This document shows positions 8,098-16,603 of a stretch of DNA of 64,000 nt, piece after piece. Within the stretch, counting starts at the first letter, position 1. Each line of letters starts with the position of its first letter. The stretch lies in NCBI RefSeq assembly GCF_030644205.1, contig NZ_CP128647.1:1673615-1737614 (forward strand), read 5' to 3'. The notes beneath the pieces are model-generated. The model saw nothing but the letters and a program-made list of their open reading frames with translations. It did no database searches and was not told where the DNA came from. A program made the position numbers and the translations under genes. The stretch is from Mogibacterium neglectum. GTDB taxonomy: Bacteria > Bacillota > Clostridia > Peptostreptococcales > Anaerovoracaceae.

Positions 8098-9186
8098 ATG
8101 GATAAGAAAACACCACTATATGATACCCACGTTAAGTATGGCGGCAAGATTGTGCCTTTTGGCGGATTTTTACTTCCAATTCAGTATGAAACAGGTATCA
8201 AGCAGGAACACATGGCAGTTCGTACAGCGTGCGGTCTATTCGATGTTTCCCACATGGGTGAGATTCTCGTAAACGGTCCTAAGTCTGTTGATTTTCTTAA
8301 TTATGTACTAACTAATGATTTTACTGACCTTAAAGTTGGTCAGGCAAGATACAGCCCAATGTGCAACGAACACGGTGGAACTGTAGATGACCTGATCGTG
8401 TACAAGCGCGGAGAAGACGACTATTTCGTTGTTGTTAACGCAGCAAATATAGAGAAGGACTTCGCTTGGATGGTTGATCACAAAATTGACGGCGTTGAGG
8501 TTGTAAACGTTTCAGATGAATGGGGACAACTCGCTCTGCAAGGTCCTAAGGCAGAAAGGATTCTCGCTAAGGTTGCTAATCCTGCACTCATCCCTGCCGG
8601 TTACTACACAGCTAATTTCGATGGCTCAATAAAGGGAATCCCTTGCGTTCTTTCCAGAACAGGATATACAGGCGAAGATGGATTTGAAATATATATGCCA
8701 GCTGACAAGGCTGCAGATGTGTGGGAAATCCTTATCGAAGCTGGTAAGGAAGAGGGACTTATCCCTTGCGGACTTGGAGCTCGTGATACACTTCGTATGG
8801 AAGCGGCAATGCCACTATACGGACACGATATGAACGATGATATATCACCTAAAATCGCCGGTCTTGGTTTTGCAATCAAGATGGACAAACCTGATTTTAT
8901 CGGCAAAGCTGCAATCGAAGCGGCAACCCCTCTCAAGGAGAGAAGAGTTGGAATCAAGGTTACTGGTCGTGGAATCATCAGAGAAGAGTGCGACGTATAC
9001 AGAGATGGTGAAAAGATTGGACACATCACTTCCGGAACATTCCTACCATATCTAAACGGCTCTTACGGAATGGCTATCGTTGAATCGGCAAAGCGCGAAA
9101 TCGGTGCAGCTGTTCAAGTAGATGTTCGCGGTCGAAAGATCGACGCTGAGATGGTTAAACTTCCTTTCTATAAGAGAGAGCAGTAA
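8098..9186 (+). CDS. gcvT: Glycine cleavage system T protein (aminomethyltransferase)
   Basis: Transfers the aminomethyl carbon from lipoyl-GcvH to tetrahydrofolate, releasing ammonia. The 362-residue protein shows the family markers KTPLYDTHVKYGGK at the N-terminus, GLFDVSHMGEI, ARYSPMCNEHGGTVDDLIVY, SRTGYTGEDGFEIY and GLGARDTLRMEAAMPLYGHD. AAGGAGGT lies 7 bases before the ATG at 8098; the preceding TTG in frame is not needed. First gene of gcvT-gcvH-gcvPA-gcvPB-lplA-lpdA. Confidence 0.96.
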   Translation: MDKKTPLYDTHVKYGGKIVPFGGFLLPIQYETGIKQEHMAVRTACGLFDVSHMGEILVNGPKSVDFLNYVLTNDFTDLKVGQARYSPMCNEHGGTVDDLIVYKRGEDDYFVVVNAANIEKDFAWMVDHKIDGVEVVNVSDEWGQLALQGPKAERILAKVANPALIPAGYYTANFDGSIKGIPCVLSRTGYTGEDGFEIYMPADKAADVWEILIEAGKEEGLIPCGLGARDTLRMEAAMPLYGHDMNDDISPKIAGLGFAIKMDKPDFIGKAAIEAATPLKERRVGIKVTGRGIIREECDVYRDGEKIGHITSGTFLPYLNGSYGMAIVESAKREIGAAVQVDVRGRKIDAEMVKLPFYKREQ

Positions 9187-9251
9187 GACGATCTGTATTT
9201 GTTAAAAATAATATTTTATATCAAAATAATATATACAAAAGGAGAGATAAA

Positions 9252-9623
9252 ATGGCAGATTTAAAGTATTCAAAGTCGCATGAGTGGATCGCTGAAGAGG
9301 AAGGTCTATGCGTTATCGGTATTTCTGACTATGCTCAGCATAGCCTTGGTGACATCGTATTCATCAACCTTCCTGAGGTTGACGATGAAGTAACAGTTGG
9401 CGATGCATTTGGTGACATCGAGTCAGTAAAGGCTGTTTCCGATGTGCTATCCCCAGTTACAGGAATCGTTGCTGAAATCAACGAGAGCTTGTTCGATGCA
9501 CCTGAGACAATCAACGAGGACCCATACGGCTCTTGGCTAATCAAGGTTAAGGATATAGTTGAGACAGAGGAACTTCTAACCTCAGACGAATATGACGCGT
9601 TTGTAGAATCAGAAGAAGCATAA
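9252..9623 (+). CDS. gcvH: Glycine cleavage system H protein (lipoyl carrier)
   Basis: Carries the aminomethyl group on a lipoyl arm between P, T and L proteins. The 123-residue protein has the lipoylation site in GDIESVKAVSD, with K60 the predicted modified lysine, and the typical N-terminus KYSKSHEWI. GGAGAG Shine-Dalgarno precedes the ATG. The ligase expected to load this lysine (lplA) is encoded four genes downstream in the same direction. Confidence 0.96.
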   Translation: MADLKYSKSHEWIAEEEGLCVIGISDYAQHSLGDIVFINLPEVDDEVTVGDAFGDIESVKAVSDVLSPVTGIVAEINESLFDAPETINEDPYGSWLIKVKDIVETEELLTSDEYDAFVESEEA

Positions 9624-9663
9624 ACCGTATTTACATTAACGCTTTTGGACAAGGAGGTTCGAA

Positions 9664-10989
9664 TTGGGTACATTTATTCCTAACACTAAAGAAGAACAGC
9701 TCCAGATGTTAAACGATATTGGCTACAAAGATTGGGATGATCTATTTAAGGACATCCCTGCTGCAGCTAGAATCAAGAGCGAGCTCAACATTCCAGCTGG
9801 TAAGTCCGAGCTAGAAACTGCTCAAATTATGGAGAAAATGGCAAACCGCAACGTGGTATATGATTCAATTTTCCGCGGTGCTGGTGCTTACAATCACTAC
9901 ATCCCCGCTGCAGTAAACTCAGTAGTAAGCAAAGAGGAGTTCATCACTGCTTATACCCCTTATCAGGCTGAGATCAGCCAGGGTATACTTCAGTCAATTT
10001 TCGAATATCAGACTATGATATGCGAACTTACTGGCATGGATGTGTCGAACGCTTCGCTTTATGATGGTGCTTCGGCAGCTGCAGAAGCATGCGCTATGAC
10101 AAAGGATCGTAAGCGTAGCACAATTTACGTATCGGAGACTGTAGATGCTAGAGTTCTTGAAGTAATAAGGACATACTCTTTTGGAAGGGACACTGAGGTA
10201 AAGGTTGTTCCAGCATGCGAGTGCGGTGGCGTTACTGATGTAGAAGCACTTAAGGCTGCTCTCGCAAAGGACAAGTCAGCAGCTTGCTTCTTGATGCAGT
10301 ATCCTAACTACTATGGTATTGTCGAAGATGCTGACGAAATTGCTGAGATAGTTCATGGAGCTGGTGCACAACTCATCATGAGCGTTAATCCAATCGCACT
10401 CGGAGTTCTGAAGACTCCTGGTGAGATTGGCGCAGACATCGTTTGCGGAGAAGGTCAACCTCTAGGATTAGGCCTCGCATACGGTGGTCCTTATCTAGGC
10501 ATTCTAGCAACAACTACTAAGAACACTCGCAAAATCGTAGGACGGCTAGTCGGTGAAACAGTTGACTCGCGTGGAGAACGCGGGTTCGTACTGACTCTAC
10601 AGGCTAGAGAACAGCACATTCGTAGAGAGAAGGCTAGCAGCAACGTGTGCTCCAACCAAGCTCTCTGCGCTCTAAAGGCTGGTGTATATATGACAGCTGT
10701 TGGTCCTGCTGGAATCAAGCAGGTTGCAACACTTTGCTCATCAAAGGCACACTATCTGGCTGAAGGCCTTGTAGGCGCAGGACTTTCGCTAAAGTTTGAC
10801 AAGCCATTCTTCCATGAGTTCGTAACAGTTTGCAAAAATGTGGATGCCATTCTTAAGGCACTTGCCGACAAGGGTATCCTCGGTGGACTTAAGCTAAGTG
10901 ACACAGAGATTCTCTGGTGCGCTACAGAGCTTAACACTAAGGAACAGATGGATGAAGTAATAGAGATCGTTAAGGGGGTGAGCAAGTAA
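9664..10989 (+). CDS. gcvPA: Glycine dehydrogenase (decarboxylating) subunit 1
   Basis: N-terminal half of the PLP-dependent P protein in its two-subunit form (alpha subunit of the alpha2beta2 decarboxylase). 441 residues; markers include FRGAGAYNHYIPAAVN, TPYQAEISQGILQ, ITGMDV-like ELTGMDVSNASLYDGASA and GEGQPLGLGLAYGGPYLG, then ARGERGFVLTLQAREQHIRR-like VDSRGERGFVLTLQAREQHI. The start is TTG: AAGGAGG sits 6 bases before it and no ATG is suitably placed. Its last base overlaps the gcvPB start, indicating translational coupling. Confidence 0.95.
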   Translation: MGTFIPNTKEEQLQMLNDIGYKDWDDLFKDIPAAARIKSELNIPAGKSELETAQIMEKMANRNVVYDSIFRGAGAYNHYIPAAVNSVVSKEEFITAYTPYQAEISQGILQSIFEYQTMICELTGMDVSNASLYDGASAAAEACAMTKDRKRSTIYVSETVDARVLEVIRTYSFGRDTEVKVVPACECGGVTDVEALKAALAKDKSAACFLMQYPNYYGIVEDADEIAEIVHGAGAQLIMSVNPIALGVLKTPGEIGADIVCGEGQPLGLGLAYGGPYLGILATTTKNTRKIVGRLVGETVDSRGERGFVLTLQAREQHIRREKASSNVCSNQALCALKAGVYMTAVGPAGIKQVATLCSSKAHYLAEGLVGAGLSLKFDKPFFHEFVTVCKNVDAILKALADKGILGGLKLSDTEILWCATELNTKEQMDEVIEIVKGVSK

Positions 10990-12407
10990 TGAAACTTATA
11001 TTTGAAAGAAGCATTCCTGGCAGAGGTCAGGATTTATTCCCTGCTTGCGACGTTCCTGTAACGCTACCTGAGGTTCCAATGAGAGCTAGTGCCCCTAATC
11101 TTCCAGAGGTTCCTGAGAATGAATTGGGTCGTCACTACACTGCTCTTGCAAAGGAGGCTCACGGTGTTAATGACGGATTCTATCCGCTAGGTTCTTGCAC
11201 TATGAAGCATAACCCTAAGATTGACGATGCAGTTGCATCGCTTAGAGGATTTACTAATATCCACCCTCTTCAGCCAGCTGAAACAGTAGAGGGCTGCACA
11301 GAGGCAATAGACACACTAGAGTCATATCTATGTGAAATCACTGGTATGGATCACGTAACATTCCAGCCAGCCGCTGGCTCGCAGGGAGAGTTCACAGGAC
11401 TGCTTCTCATCAAGGCTTATCTACGCGACAAGGGTCTTGGACATAAGAACGAGATTCTAATCCCAGACGCTGCTCACGGAACTAATCCTGCAAGTGCTGC
11501 AATGGCAGGATTCAAGGTTGTAGTTGTTAAGTCTAATGAGCACGGGAGCATCGATATGGATGACTTCAAGTCTAAGATTAACGAGAATACAGCTGGTCTC
11601 ATGCTCACAAACCCTAACACGGTTGGTATCTTTGATAAAAATATCTTCGAGATTACAGAGCTTGTTCATGAGGCTGGTGGTCTCTGCTACTACGATGGAG
11701 CTAATCTAAATGCTGTAATCGGACTAGTAAGGCCTGGAGACATTGGATTCGATGTAATCCACCTCAATCTGCATAAGACATTCTCGACACCTCACGGTGG
11801 AGGCGGTCCAGGAAGCGGTCCTTGCGGATGCAAAGATTTCCTTGGAAAGTACCTACCTGGATTAACTGTTAAGGATGGCAAGTACGTTCGTGCAGAGAAA
11901 AGCATCGGCAACGTTACTGGATTCTACGGCAACTTCCTAGTTAGCTTGAGAGCTCTAGTATACCTAACGTACATCGGTGGAGACGGCGTTCCTGAACTTG
12001 CTCACAACGCTGTTCTAAACGCTAACTATATGATGGAGAAGTTAAAGGATCTATATCCCATGGCTTACGACTGCACTTGCATGCACGAGTTCGTAATGAG
12101 CCTCGAGAAATTCCATAAGGAGAACAATGTCTCCGCACTAGACGTTGCTAAGGCACTCCTCGACTTCGGAATTCACCCACCTACGATGTACTTCCCACTC
12201 ATCGTAAGTGAGGCTCTCATGGTTGAGCCTACTGAAACTGAATCACGTGAGACTCTCGATGATGCAATCGCTGCATTTAGAAAGATTTATGACTCGATTA
12301 TAAATTCACCTGCTTCTGTTTCTGCTTCACCTGTTACTACTCCAATGCGCAGATTGGACGAAGTTAAGGCTGCGAGAGAACCAGTTCTAAAATACGAATT
12401 TTCATAA
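10989..12407 (+). CDS. gcvPB: Glycine dehydrogenase (decarboxylating) subunit 2
   Basis: Beta subunit carrying the PLP lysine: LNLHKTFSTPHGGGGPGSGP contains the Schiff-base lysine and the glycine-rich loop. 472 residues, normal for the family; other markers are GFYPLGSCTMKHNPK, PAAGSQGEFTGLL, IPDAAHGTNPASA and HEFVMSLE. Start codon shares a base with the gcvPA stop and has GGGGGTG upstream. Two hairpins follow the gene before lplA. Confidence 0.96.
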   Translation: MKLIFERSIPGRGQDLFPACDVPVTLPEVPMRASAPNLPEVPENELGRHYTALAKEAHGVNDGFYPLGSCTMKHNPKIDDAVASLRGFTNIHPLQPAETVEGCTEAIDTLESYLCEITGMDHVTFQPAAGSQGEFTGLLLIKAYLRDKGLGHKNEILIPDAAHGTNPASAAMAGFKVVVVKSNEHGSIDMDDFKSKINENTAGLMLTNPNTVGIFDKNIFEITELVHEAGGLCYYDGANLNAVIGLVRPGDIGFDVIHLNLHKTFSTPHGGGGPGSGPCGCKDFLGKYLPGLTVKDGKYVRAEKSIGNVTGFYGNFLVSLRALVYLTYIGGDGVPELAHNAVLNANYMMEKLKDLYPMAYDCTCMHEFVMSLEKFHKENNVSALDVAKALLDFGIHPPTMYFPLIVSEALMVEPTETESRETLDDAIAAFRKIYDSIINSPASVSASPVTTPMRRLDEVKAAREPVLKYEFS

Positions 12408-12409
12408 AA

Positions 12410-12540
12410 ACCTCGCTAGAAGATACTTCTCACAATTCAAACACTGATTTTGATTAACGATTGATCGTCTTCTGGCTACATAAAAACTTAAGCCTGGGTA
12501 GATTCTAGCTTGCGCCTGACGCGACTGTCTATCTAGGCTT
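12410..12540 (+). promoter_or_regulatory. Two-hairpin spacer between gcvPB and lplA
   Basis: First potential stem pairs GCTAGAAGA (about 12414) with TCTTCTGGC (about 12468); the second pairs AAGCCTGGGTAGA (12490-12502) with TCTATCTAGGCTT (12528-12540), 13 bp with two G-T pairs. Neither is followed by a clean T run, so partial termination, RNA processing or stabilisation of the gcv part of the transcript are all possible. Confidence 0.45.
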
Positions 12541-12579
12541 GATTTAACTTAAATCTAATAGCAAGGAGCTATAAATTAA

Positions 12580-13581
12580 ATGAGATTAAGATATACTGAA
12601 ACTGATTGTACCAATCCGTTTATCAACCTCGCTACCGAGGAATATATGACTTTTCGCGCAGCTGAAGGCGAAGTTACTATGTACCTATGGCAAAACGCTA
12701 ACACTGTAGTTATCGGAAAGAACCAGAACCCTTGGCGTGAATGCAGAGTTGAGTCCATGAGAGAAGGAGACTGCAAGCTAGCTAGAAGAATCTCTGGCGG
12801 TGGAGCTGTATATCATGACCTTGGAAACCTCAATTTTACATTCATTGCAAGGGAGGGTGAATATGATATCCCTAAGCAGACAGAGGTCATTCTTGAAGCG
12901 GTTCGTTTACTAGGTATAAATGCTGAAAAGACTGGAAGAAATGACCTCACTATCGATGGCATGAAGTTCTCAGGACACGCATATTACCAGAGCAACGGCT
13001 ACTGCTATCACCATGGAACTATTATGTTCAACGTTGACCCAACTCCACTTGGAGAGTATCTCAACGTTTCCGCTTCTAAACTAAAGTCAAAAGGCGTAAA
13101 GTCCGTTCGTTCCAGAATCACCAACCTCATCAATCACAAACCTGACGTAACACTTGAAGAGCTCAAAAAAGCTCTCTATGACGCATTTGCAAAGGTTTAT
13201 GGCGGAGAGGTTGAGCGCTTTGACATCCCTACAGCTGATTCCGATCCAGAGCTTAAGGCTCTAATTGACAAGTACTCATCTGAGGAGTGGCGCTTCGGAC
13301 GCAAGATACCATTCACAACTTCAATCTCCGAGAGACTTGATTGGGGCGGTATTGATATTGAACTTCAGGTTGAAGGAGGTGTGATTAAGGACTCTGGAAT
13401 ATTCTCTGATTCGCTCGAGACCGAAGTATTTGAGGTGCTAAAGGAAAAACTAATTGGTTGCAAATACAGCAAGTCTGCAATGGCTACACTTGTTGAAAGT
13501 GCTCTGCCATATGCACCTAACAGCAATGAATACCAGATTTGCTGTGACATCATTAATCTGATTGCTGAAGGTATTATGTAG
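12580..13581 (+). CDS. lplA: Lipoate-protein ligase A
   Basis: Activates free lipoate with ATP and attaches it to lipoyl domains, here presumably GcvH K60. 333 residues with the N-terminal catalytic domain (RRISGGGAVYHDLGNLNFTF, and GRNDLTIDGMKFSGHAYYQS with the lipoate/ATP-binding lysine) and a C-terminal accessory domain (about 240-333; WRFGRKIPFTTSISERLDWG). The AAGGAG before the ATG is clear. Placement inside the gcv cluster points to dependence on scavenged lipoate; no lipA or lipB is seen in this window. Confidence 0.93.
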   Translation: MRLRYTETDCTNPFINLATEEYMTFRAAEGEVTMYLWQNANTVVIGKNQNPWRECRVESMREGDCKLARRISGGGAVYHDLGNLNFTFIAREGEYDIPKQTEVILEAVRLLGINAEKTGRNDLTIDGMKFSGHAYYQSNGYCYHHGTIMFNVDPTPLGEYLNVSASKLKSKGVKSVRSRITNLINHKPDVTLEELKKALYDAFAKVYGGEVERFDIPTADSDPELKALIDKYSSEEWRFGRKIPFTTSISERLDWGGIDIELQVEGGVIKDSGIFSDSLETEVFEVLKEKLIGCKYSKSAMATLVESALPYAPNSNEYQICCDIINLIAEGIM

Positions 13582-13626
13582 GTATATCTTGGTGCATCTG
13601 CACTATCGTTATGAAAAGAGGAAGAT

Positions 13627-15000
13627 ATGGCTGAATTTAATTATGATCTAGTTGTTATTGGTGCTGGCCCTGGTGGCTATGAGGCTGCTTTTGACGCTGT
13701 TAAGTACGGCATGAAGGTTGCTGTAATCGAGAAGGATAGAGTTGGTGGTACCTGCCTCAACAGAGGCTGCGTGCCTACAAAAACTATCATGCGCTCGTCC
13801 GAACTCGCTAAGGAAGCGAGAGAGGGTTCTAAAATCGGTGTTAATGCTGCTGATGTTAAGGTTGACCTCGACGCTGTTAGAGCTCGTAAGGACGAGGTGC
13901 TTGATACCCTACGCGAGGGCATTGAAACCGGCCTTGCAAAGGCTAAGATTGACCTACTACATGGTCTCGCGCTAGTCAAAGATGAGCACACTGTATCTTA
14001 TACAGACAGTGATGGCAAATCACATGAGGTAACTGGTAAGTTTATCCTGATTGCAGCTGGTGGCAATCCGTTTATTCCGCCTATTCCGGGCGCCGAGCTC
14101 GATGGCGTTATGGACTCGACCGAGCTCCTCGAGCAGGGCGGTACGCCCTTCGATGATTTCGTAATCATCGGCGGCGGCGTTATCGGTGTTGAATTTGCTA
14201 CTGTATATAATGGTTTTGGCTCACATGTAACTGTTGTTGAGGCTCTAGACCGTCTCATCCCTACTGTTGATAAGGAATTGGCCCGCAGTCTGAAGATGAG
14301 TCTGCAGAAGGACGGCATCGATGTTCTAACTAAGTGCCCTGTTGTAAGAATTGAGCAGGCGAACGGAAGACTTGCGGTTGTATATACCGAAAAAGAGGAG
14401 GAGAAATCAATCCCTGCAGATGCTGTTCTCATGGCTGTTGGCAGAAGATCCGATGTTCCTAGTCTGCTATCTGAGCAGCTCCAGCATCTTGCAGTAGAGC
14501 GCGGCCGTCTCGCCGTTAATGAGCACTACCAGTCGGCGAGTCCGAGCATCTATGGCATCGGTGACGCAATCGGCGGCATCGAGCTAGCTCATACAGCAAC
14601 TGCCGAGGGTAGAAATGCAGTTGCTCATATGAACGGTCAGGAACCACCAATCCGCATGGAAACCGTTCCAACCTGCATCTACTCGGTGCCTGAGATTGCG
14701 TCTGTCGGCATTTCCGCGGACGAGGCCAAGGAGCAGAACATCGAAATCATCACTAAGAAGTACGCTATGGGAGCAAATGGCAAGACAGTCCTTGAGGACC
14801 TCGGCCGCGGCACCATCAAGCTGATTGCCGACGCAGATAGCCATATACTGCTCGGCGCACAACTCATGTGCGGCCGCGCTACCGATCTTGTAGGCGAATT
14901 GGCGCTAGCTATTTCAAACAAGCTGACACTCGAAGATGTAGCTTCAACAATCCATCCACACCCAACATTCGTGGAAGCGATTGCAGAAGCGGCAAGATAG
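13627..15000 (+). CDS. lpdA: Dihydrolipoyl dehydrogenase (glycine cleavage L protein)
   Basis: FAD flavoenzyme that reoxidises dihydrolipoyl-GcvH with NAD+. 457 residues: FAD Rossmann motif GAGPGG (12-17), redox-active disulfide C43/C48 in GGTCLNRGCVPTK, NAD Rossmann GGGVIG in the middle, second FAD motif YGIGDA, and catalytic H445/E450 in HPHPTFVEA. Last gene of the gcv cluster, AGAGGAAG upstream of the ATG, with a strong terminator after it. Parts are visibly richer in G+C than its neighbours (36 of 60 bases in 14101-14160, against 23 of 60 in 11521-11580 of gcvPB), which might mean separate acquisition. Confidence 0.95.
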   Translation: MAEFNYDLVVIGAGPGGYEAAFDAVKYGMKVAVIEKDRVGGTCLNRGCVPTKTIMRSSELAKEAREGSKIGVNAADVKVDLDAVRARKDEVLDTLREGIETGLAKAKIDLLHGLALVKDEHTVSYTDSDGKSHEVTGKFILIAAGGNPFIPPIPGAELDGVMDSTELLEQGGTPFDDFVIIGGGVIGVEFATVYNGFGSHVTVVEALDRLIPTVDKELARSLKMSLQKDGIDVLTKCPVVRIEQANGRLAVVYTEKEEEKSIPADAVLMAVGRRSDVPSLLSEQLQHLAVERGRLAVNEHYQSASPSIYGIGDAIGGIELAHTATAEGRNAVAHMNGQEPPIRMETVPTCIYSVPEIASVGISADEAKEQNIEIITKKYAMGANGKTVLEDLGRGTIKLIADADSHILLGAQLMCGRATDLVGELALAISNKLTLEDVASTIHPHPTFVEAIAEAAR

Positions 15001-15045
15001 TATCGGCTGTTCAGGCGAATTACAATTATCACAATTTCTAAACGT

Positions 15046-15082
15046 AAAACTCGTTTGCTGCACTAGGCGGCAAACGAGTTTT
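15046..15082 (+). terminator. Intrinsic terminator of the gcv operon
   Basis: Perfect 13-bp arms AAAACTCGTTTGC / GCAAACGAGTTTT, then ATCATTTTATT. Also T-rich on the other strand, so it may serve the convergent gene as well. Confidence 0.88.
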
Positions 15083-15115
15083 ATCATTTTATTCATTTAT
15101 CTTTTAACTGTAATA

Positions 15116-16234
15116 TTAACTTTCCAATTCTATTAATTTGAGATAAGCCATCTTAACTTCATCAACATCATTTCTGCATTCGGCAAACTCCTCATAGAAC
15201 TCGCCAGCTCGCAGCCTTAGGTTCTCTAACTTTGCTTTATCTCCATCAAAGGCCTGTTCAGAATATTCAAATTTAGCCTTTAACCTAGACCCTATATCCT
15301 GAGTTTTCCATCTATTTAGGATATTTAATGCAACCTTTTCTGTGTTCAATTCACCAATTATTACGGCATATGTAATATATAGATTCAGCAAATTTAATGT
15401 CTCATGTGTTACAAATAACTCCCAGATAACTTCGAGATATTTTCTCTCTAGCAAGAACTTCATCTCTTCTGTAAGAGTTTCTCTGTTCAGAGCTTTTCCT
15501 ACGACTATCCTGCTCCAGATTGATATCCTCTCGTGAATTCTTTCTCTGTCTTCAAAGTTCTCAGCTTCGAGCTCTACAAATCTTTTAATCGCTTCTTCAT
15601 CATTAGAGTCCGCGAGTAATCGCTCTCTAATTACATAATATTCAAAATATTTTGAGTCGCGAAGCTTCGTGAATTTACCTCTAAATATTTCCATTTCAAT
15701 ATTCGAATTTGCTATATCTATAGCCATTCCAGCAAGAGGAATCAAGTAGAACGGCATGTTACTAGTCCTATAAATTGCAAATGAAACACAGCTGTACAGA
15801 ATGAACATAACGATTTCCGTCAGTATCTCCACTCTTCGTAATTCTAATCTTATTTCTTCATAGCTCAGATTCTTCATTGAGCATCGGAGGTATTTATCTG
15901 GAATAAAGAGTTCATTTATCATATATAACTGCAATGAATGGTTGATGCGACCCTTGAGATATACGAATATCCAGAAGGCATATACTGACTGCTTGCTCTC
16001 TTTTGATTTCCATATCAGGCTATTCACGATGTATTTGACAGGAGATAATACTCTAACAAATATTTCTGCAACAAGGCATGAAAGAGCTGCAGTTATAATG
16101 TATTTAACAAAACCGATATTTGATCCACTAATTACAAGCCATACATTAAATGAAGACGCAAGAAGTATTGCTATGCCAATATGTATGAGGTAATTAAATT
16201 TTAGGCTAATTCCATTTTTCTTAATCGTTTCCAT
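15116..16234 (-). CDS. Membrane protein of unknown function
   Basis: 372 residues, family not recognised. Hydrophobic segments at about 14-33 (YLIHIGIAILLASSFNVWLV), 40-60 (YIITAALSCLVAEIFVRVL), 138-156 (EIVMFILYSCVSFAIY) and 162-178 suggest four membrane helices; the C-terminal half (about 185-372) is soluble, charged and predicted helical (ELEAENFEDRERIHERISIW, later NILNRWKTQDIGSRLKAKFE). No Shine-Dalgarno precedes the METIKKNG start; a 22-codon reading frame overlaps it and could couple translation. A promoter with a TetR-type operator lies about 120 bases upstream. Confidence 0.65.
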   Translation of the reverse strand: METIKKNGISLKFNYLIHIGIAILLASSFNVWLVISGSNIGFVKYIITAALSCLVAEIFVRVLSPVKYIVNSLIWKSKESKQSVYAFWIFVYLKGRINHSLQLYMINELFIPDKYLRCSMKNLSYEEIRLELRRVEILTEIVMFILYSCVSFAIYRTSNMPFYLIPLAGMAIDIANSNIEMEIFRGKFTKLRDSKYFEYYVIRERLLADSNDEEAIKRFVELEAENFEDRERIHERISIWSRIVVGKALNRETLTEEMKFLLERKYLEVIWELFVTHETLNLLNLYITYAVIIGELNTEKVALNILNRWKTQDIGSRLKAKFEYSEQAFDGDKAKLENLRLRAGEFYEEFAECRNDVDEVKMAYLKLIELES

Positions 16235-16289
16235 AATATTGTAATAAACCGCTAGAACAGCACAATAAACATATAAATATAACTTTCAT
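16221..16289 (-). CDS. Possible 22-residue leader peptide overlapping the membrane-protein start
   Basis: Minus-strand frame MKVIFICLLCCSSGLLQYYG plus two residues, hydrophobic and cysteine-rich, preceded by AGAGGA 10 bases upstream. Its end overlaps the ATG of the 372-residue membrane protein, which lacks its own ribosome binding site, so translational coupling is conceivable. Short frames arise by chance; confidence is low. Confidence 0.25.
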   Translation of the reverse strand: MKVIFICLLCCSSGLLQYYGND

Positions 16290-16308
16290 TATCTTACAGT
16301 CCTCTCAT

Positions 16309-16383
16309 TTAATTCGTCATAATCTCGCATTTCATGATATCCCTCCGATAAGATAATTATACATTTTTTAAACGAACGTTCAA
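16309..16383 (-). promoter_or_regulatory. TetR-type operator/promoter with Shine-Dalgarno and an 8-codon frame
   Basis: On the minus strand TTGAAC (16378-16383), a 16-base spacer and TATAAT (16356-16361). The -35 box overlaps the palindrome GAACGTTC (16374-16381), typical of Firmicute TetR/AcrR autoregulated promoters. It is followed by CGGAGGG (16341-16347) and an ATG (16335), but the frame stops after eight codons (MKCEIMTN, stop at 16309). It looks like the intact control region of a tetR gene whose body has been lost, now upstream of the unknown membrane protein. Confidence 0.5.
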
Positions 16384-16469
16384 TCAATCACGCATTTTTC
16401 ACCCGAATAATAATCATTTAATCATTATCCAGTCTAGATAACTATCTAACCGCACAATAATTTCTAAAA
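16384..16469. other. AT-rich spacer, nothing recognised
   Basis: Between the TetR-type promoter and the gpx terminator I see no open frame, promoter pair or stable hairpin. Confidence 0.5.
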
Positions 16470-16500
16470 CAAAAAGCGCCCACCGAATTTACTCGGCGGA
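16470..16500 (-). terminator. Intrinsic terminator, glutathione peroxidase gene
   Basis: On the minus strand CCGCCGA pairs with TCGGTGG across a 6-base loop, followed by GCGCTTTTTGTTTT. About 100 bases beyond the gpx stop. Confidence 0.65.
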
Positions 16501-16603
16501 CACCAGTTTTAGCTCTATACATACACACATATACCTTTAATCTCAACCCATTGCTTGGTCCATTTGCGTGCTTATGCTATTTTTTAAAAATACTCTCTAT
16601 AGA

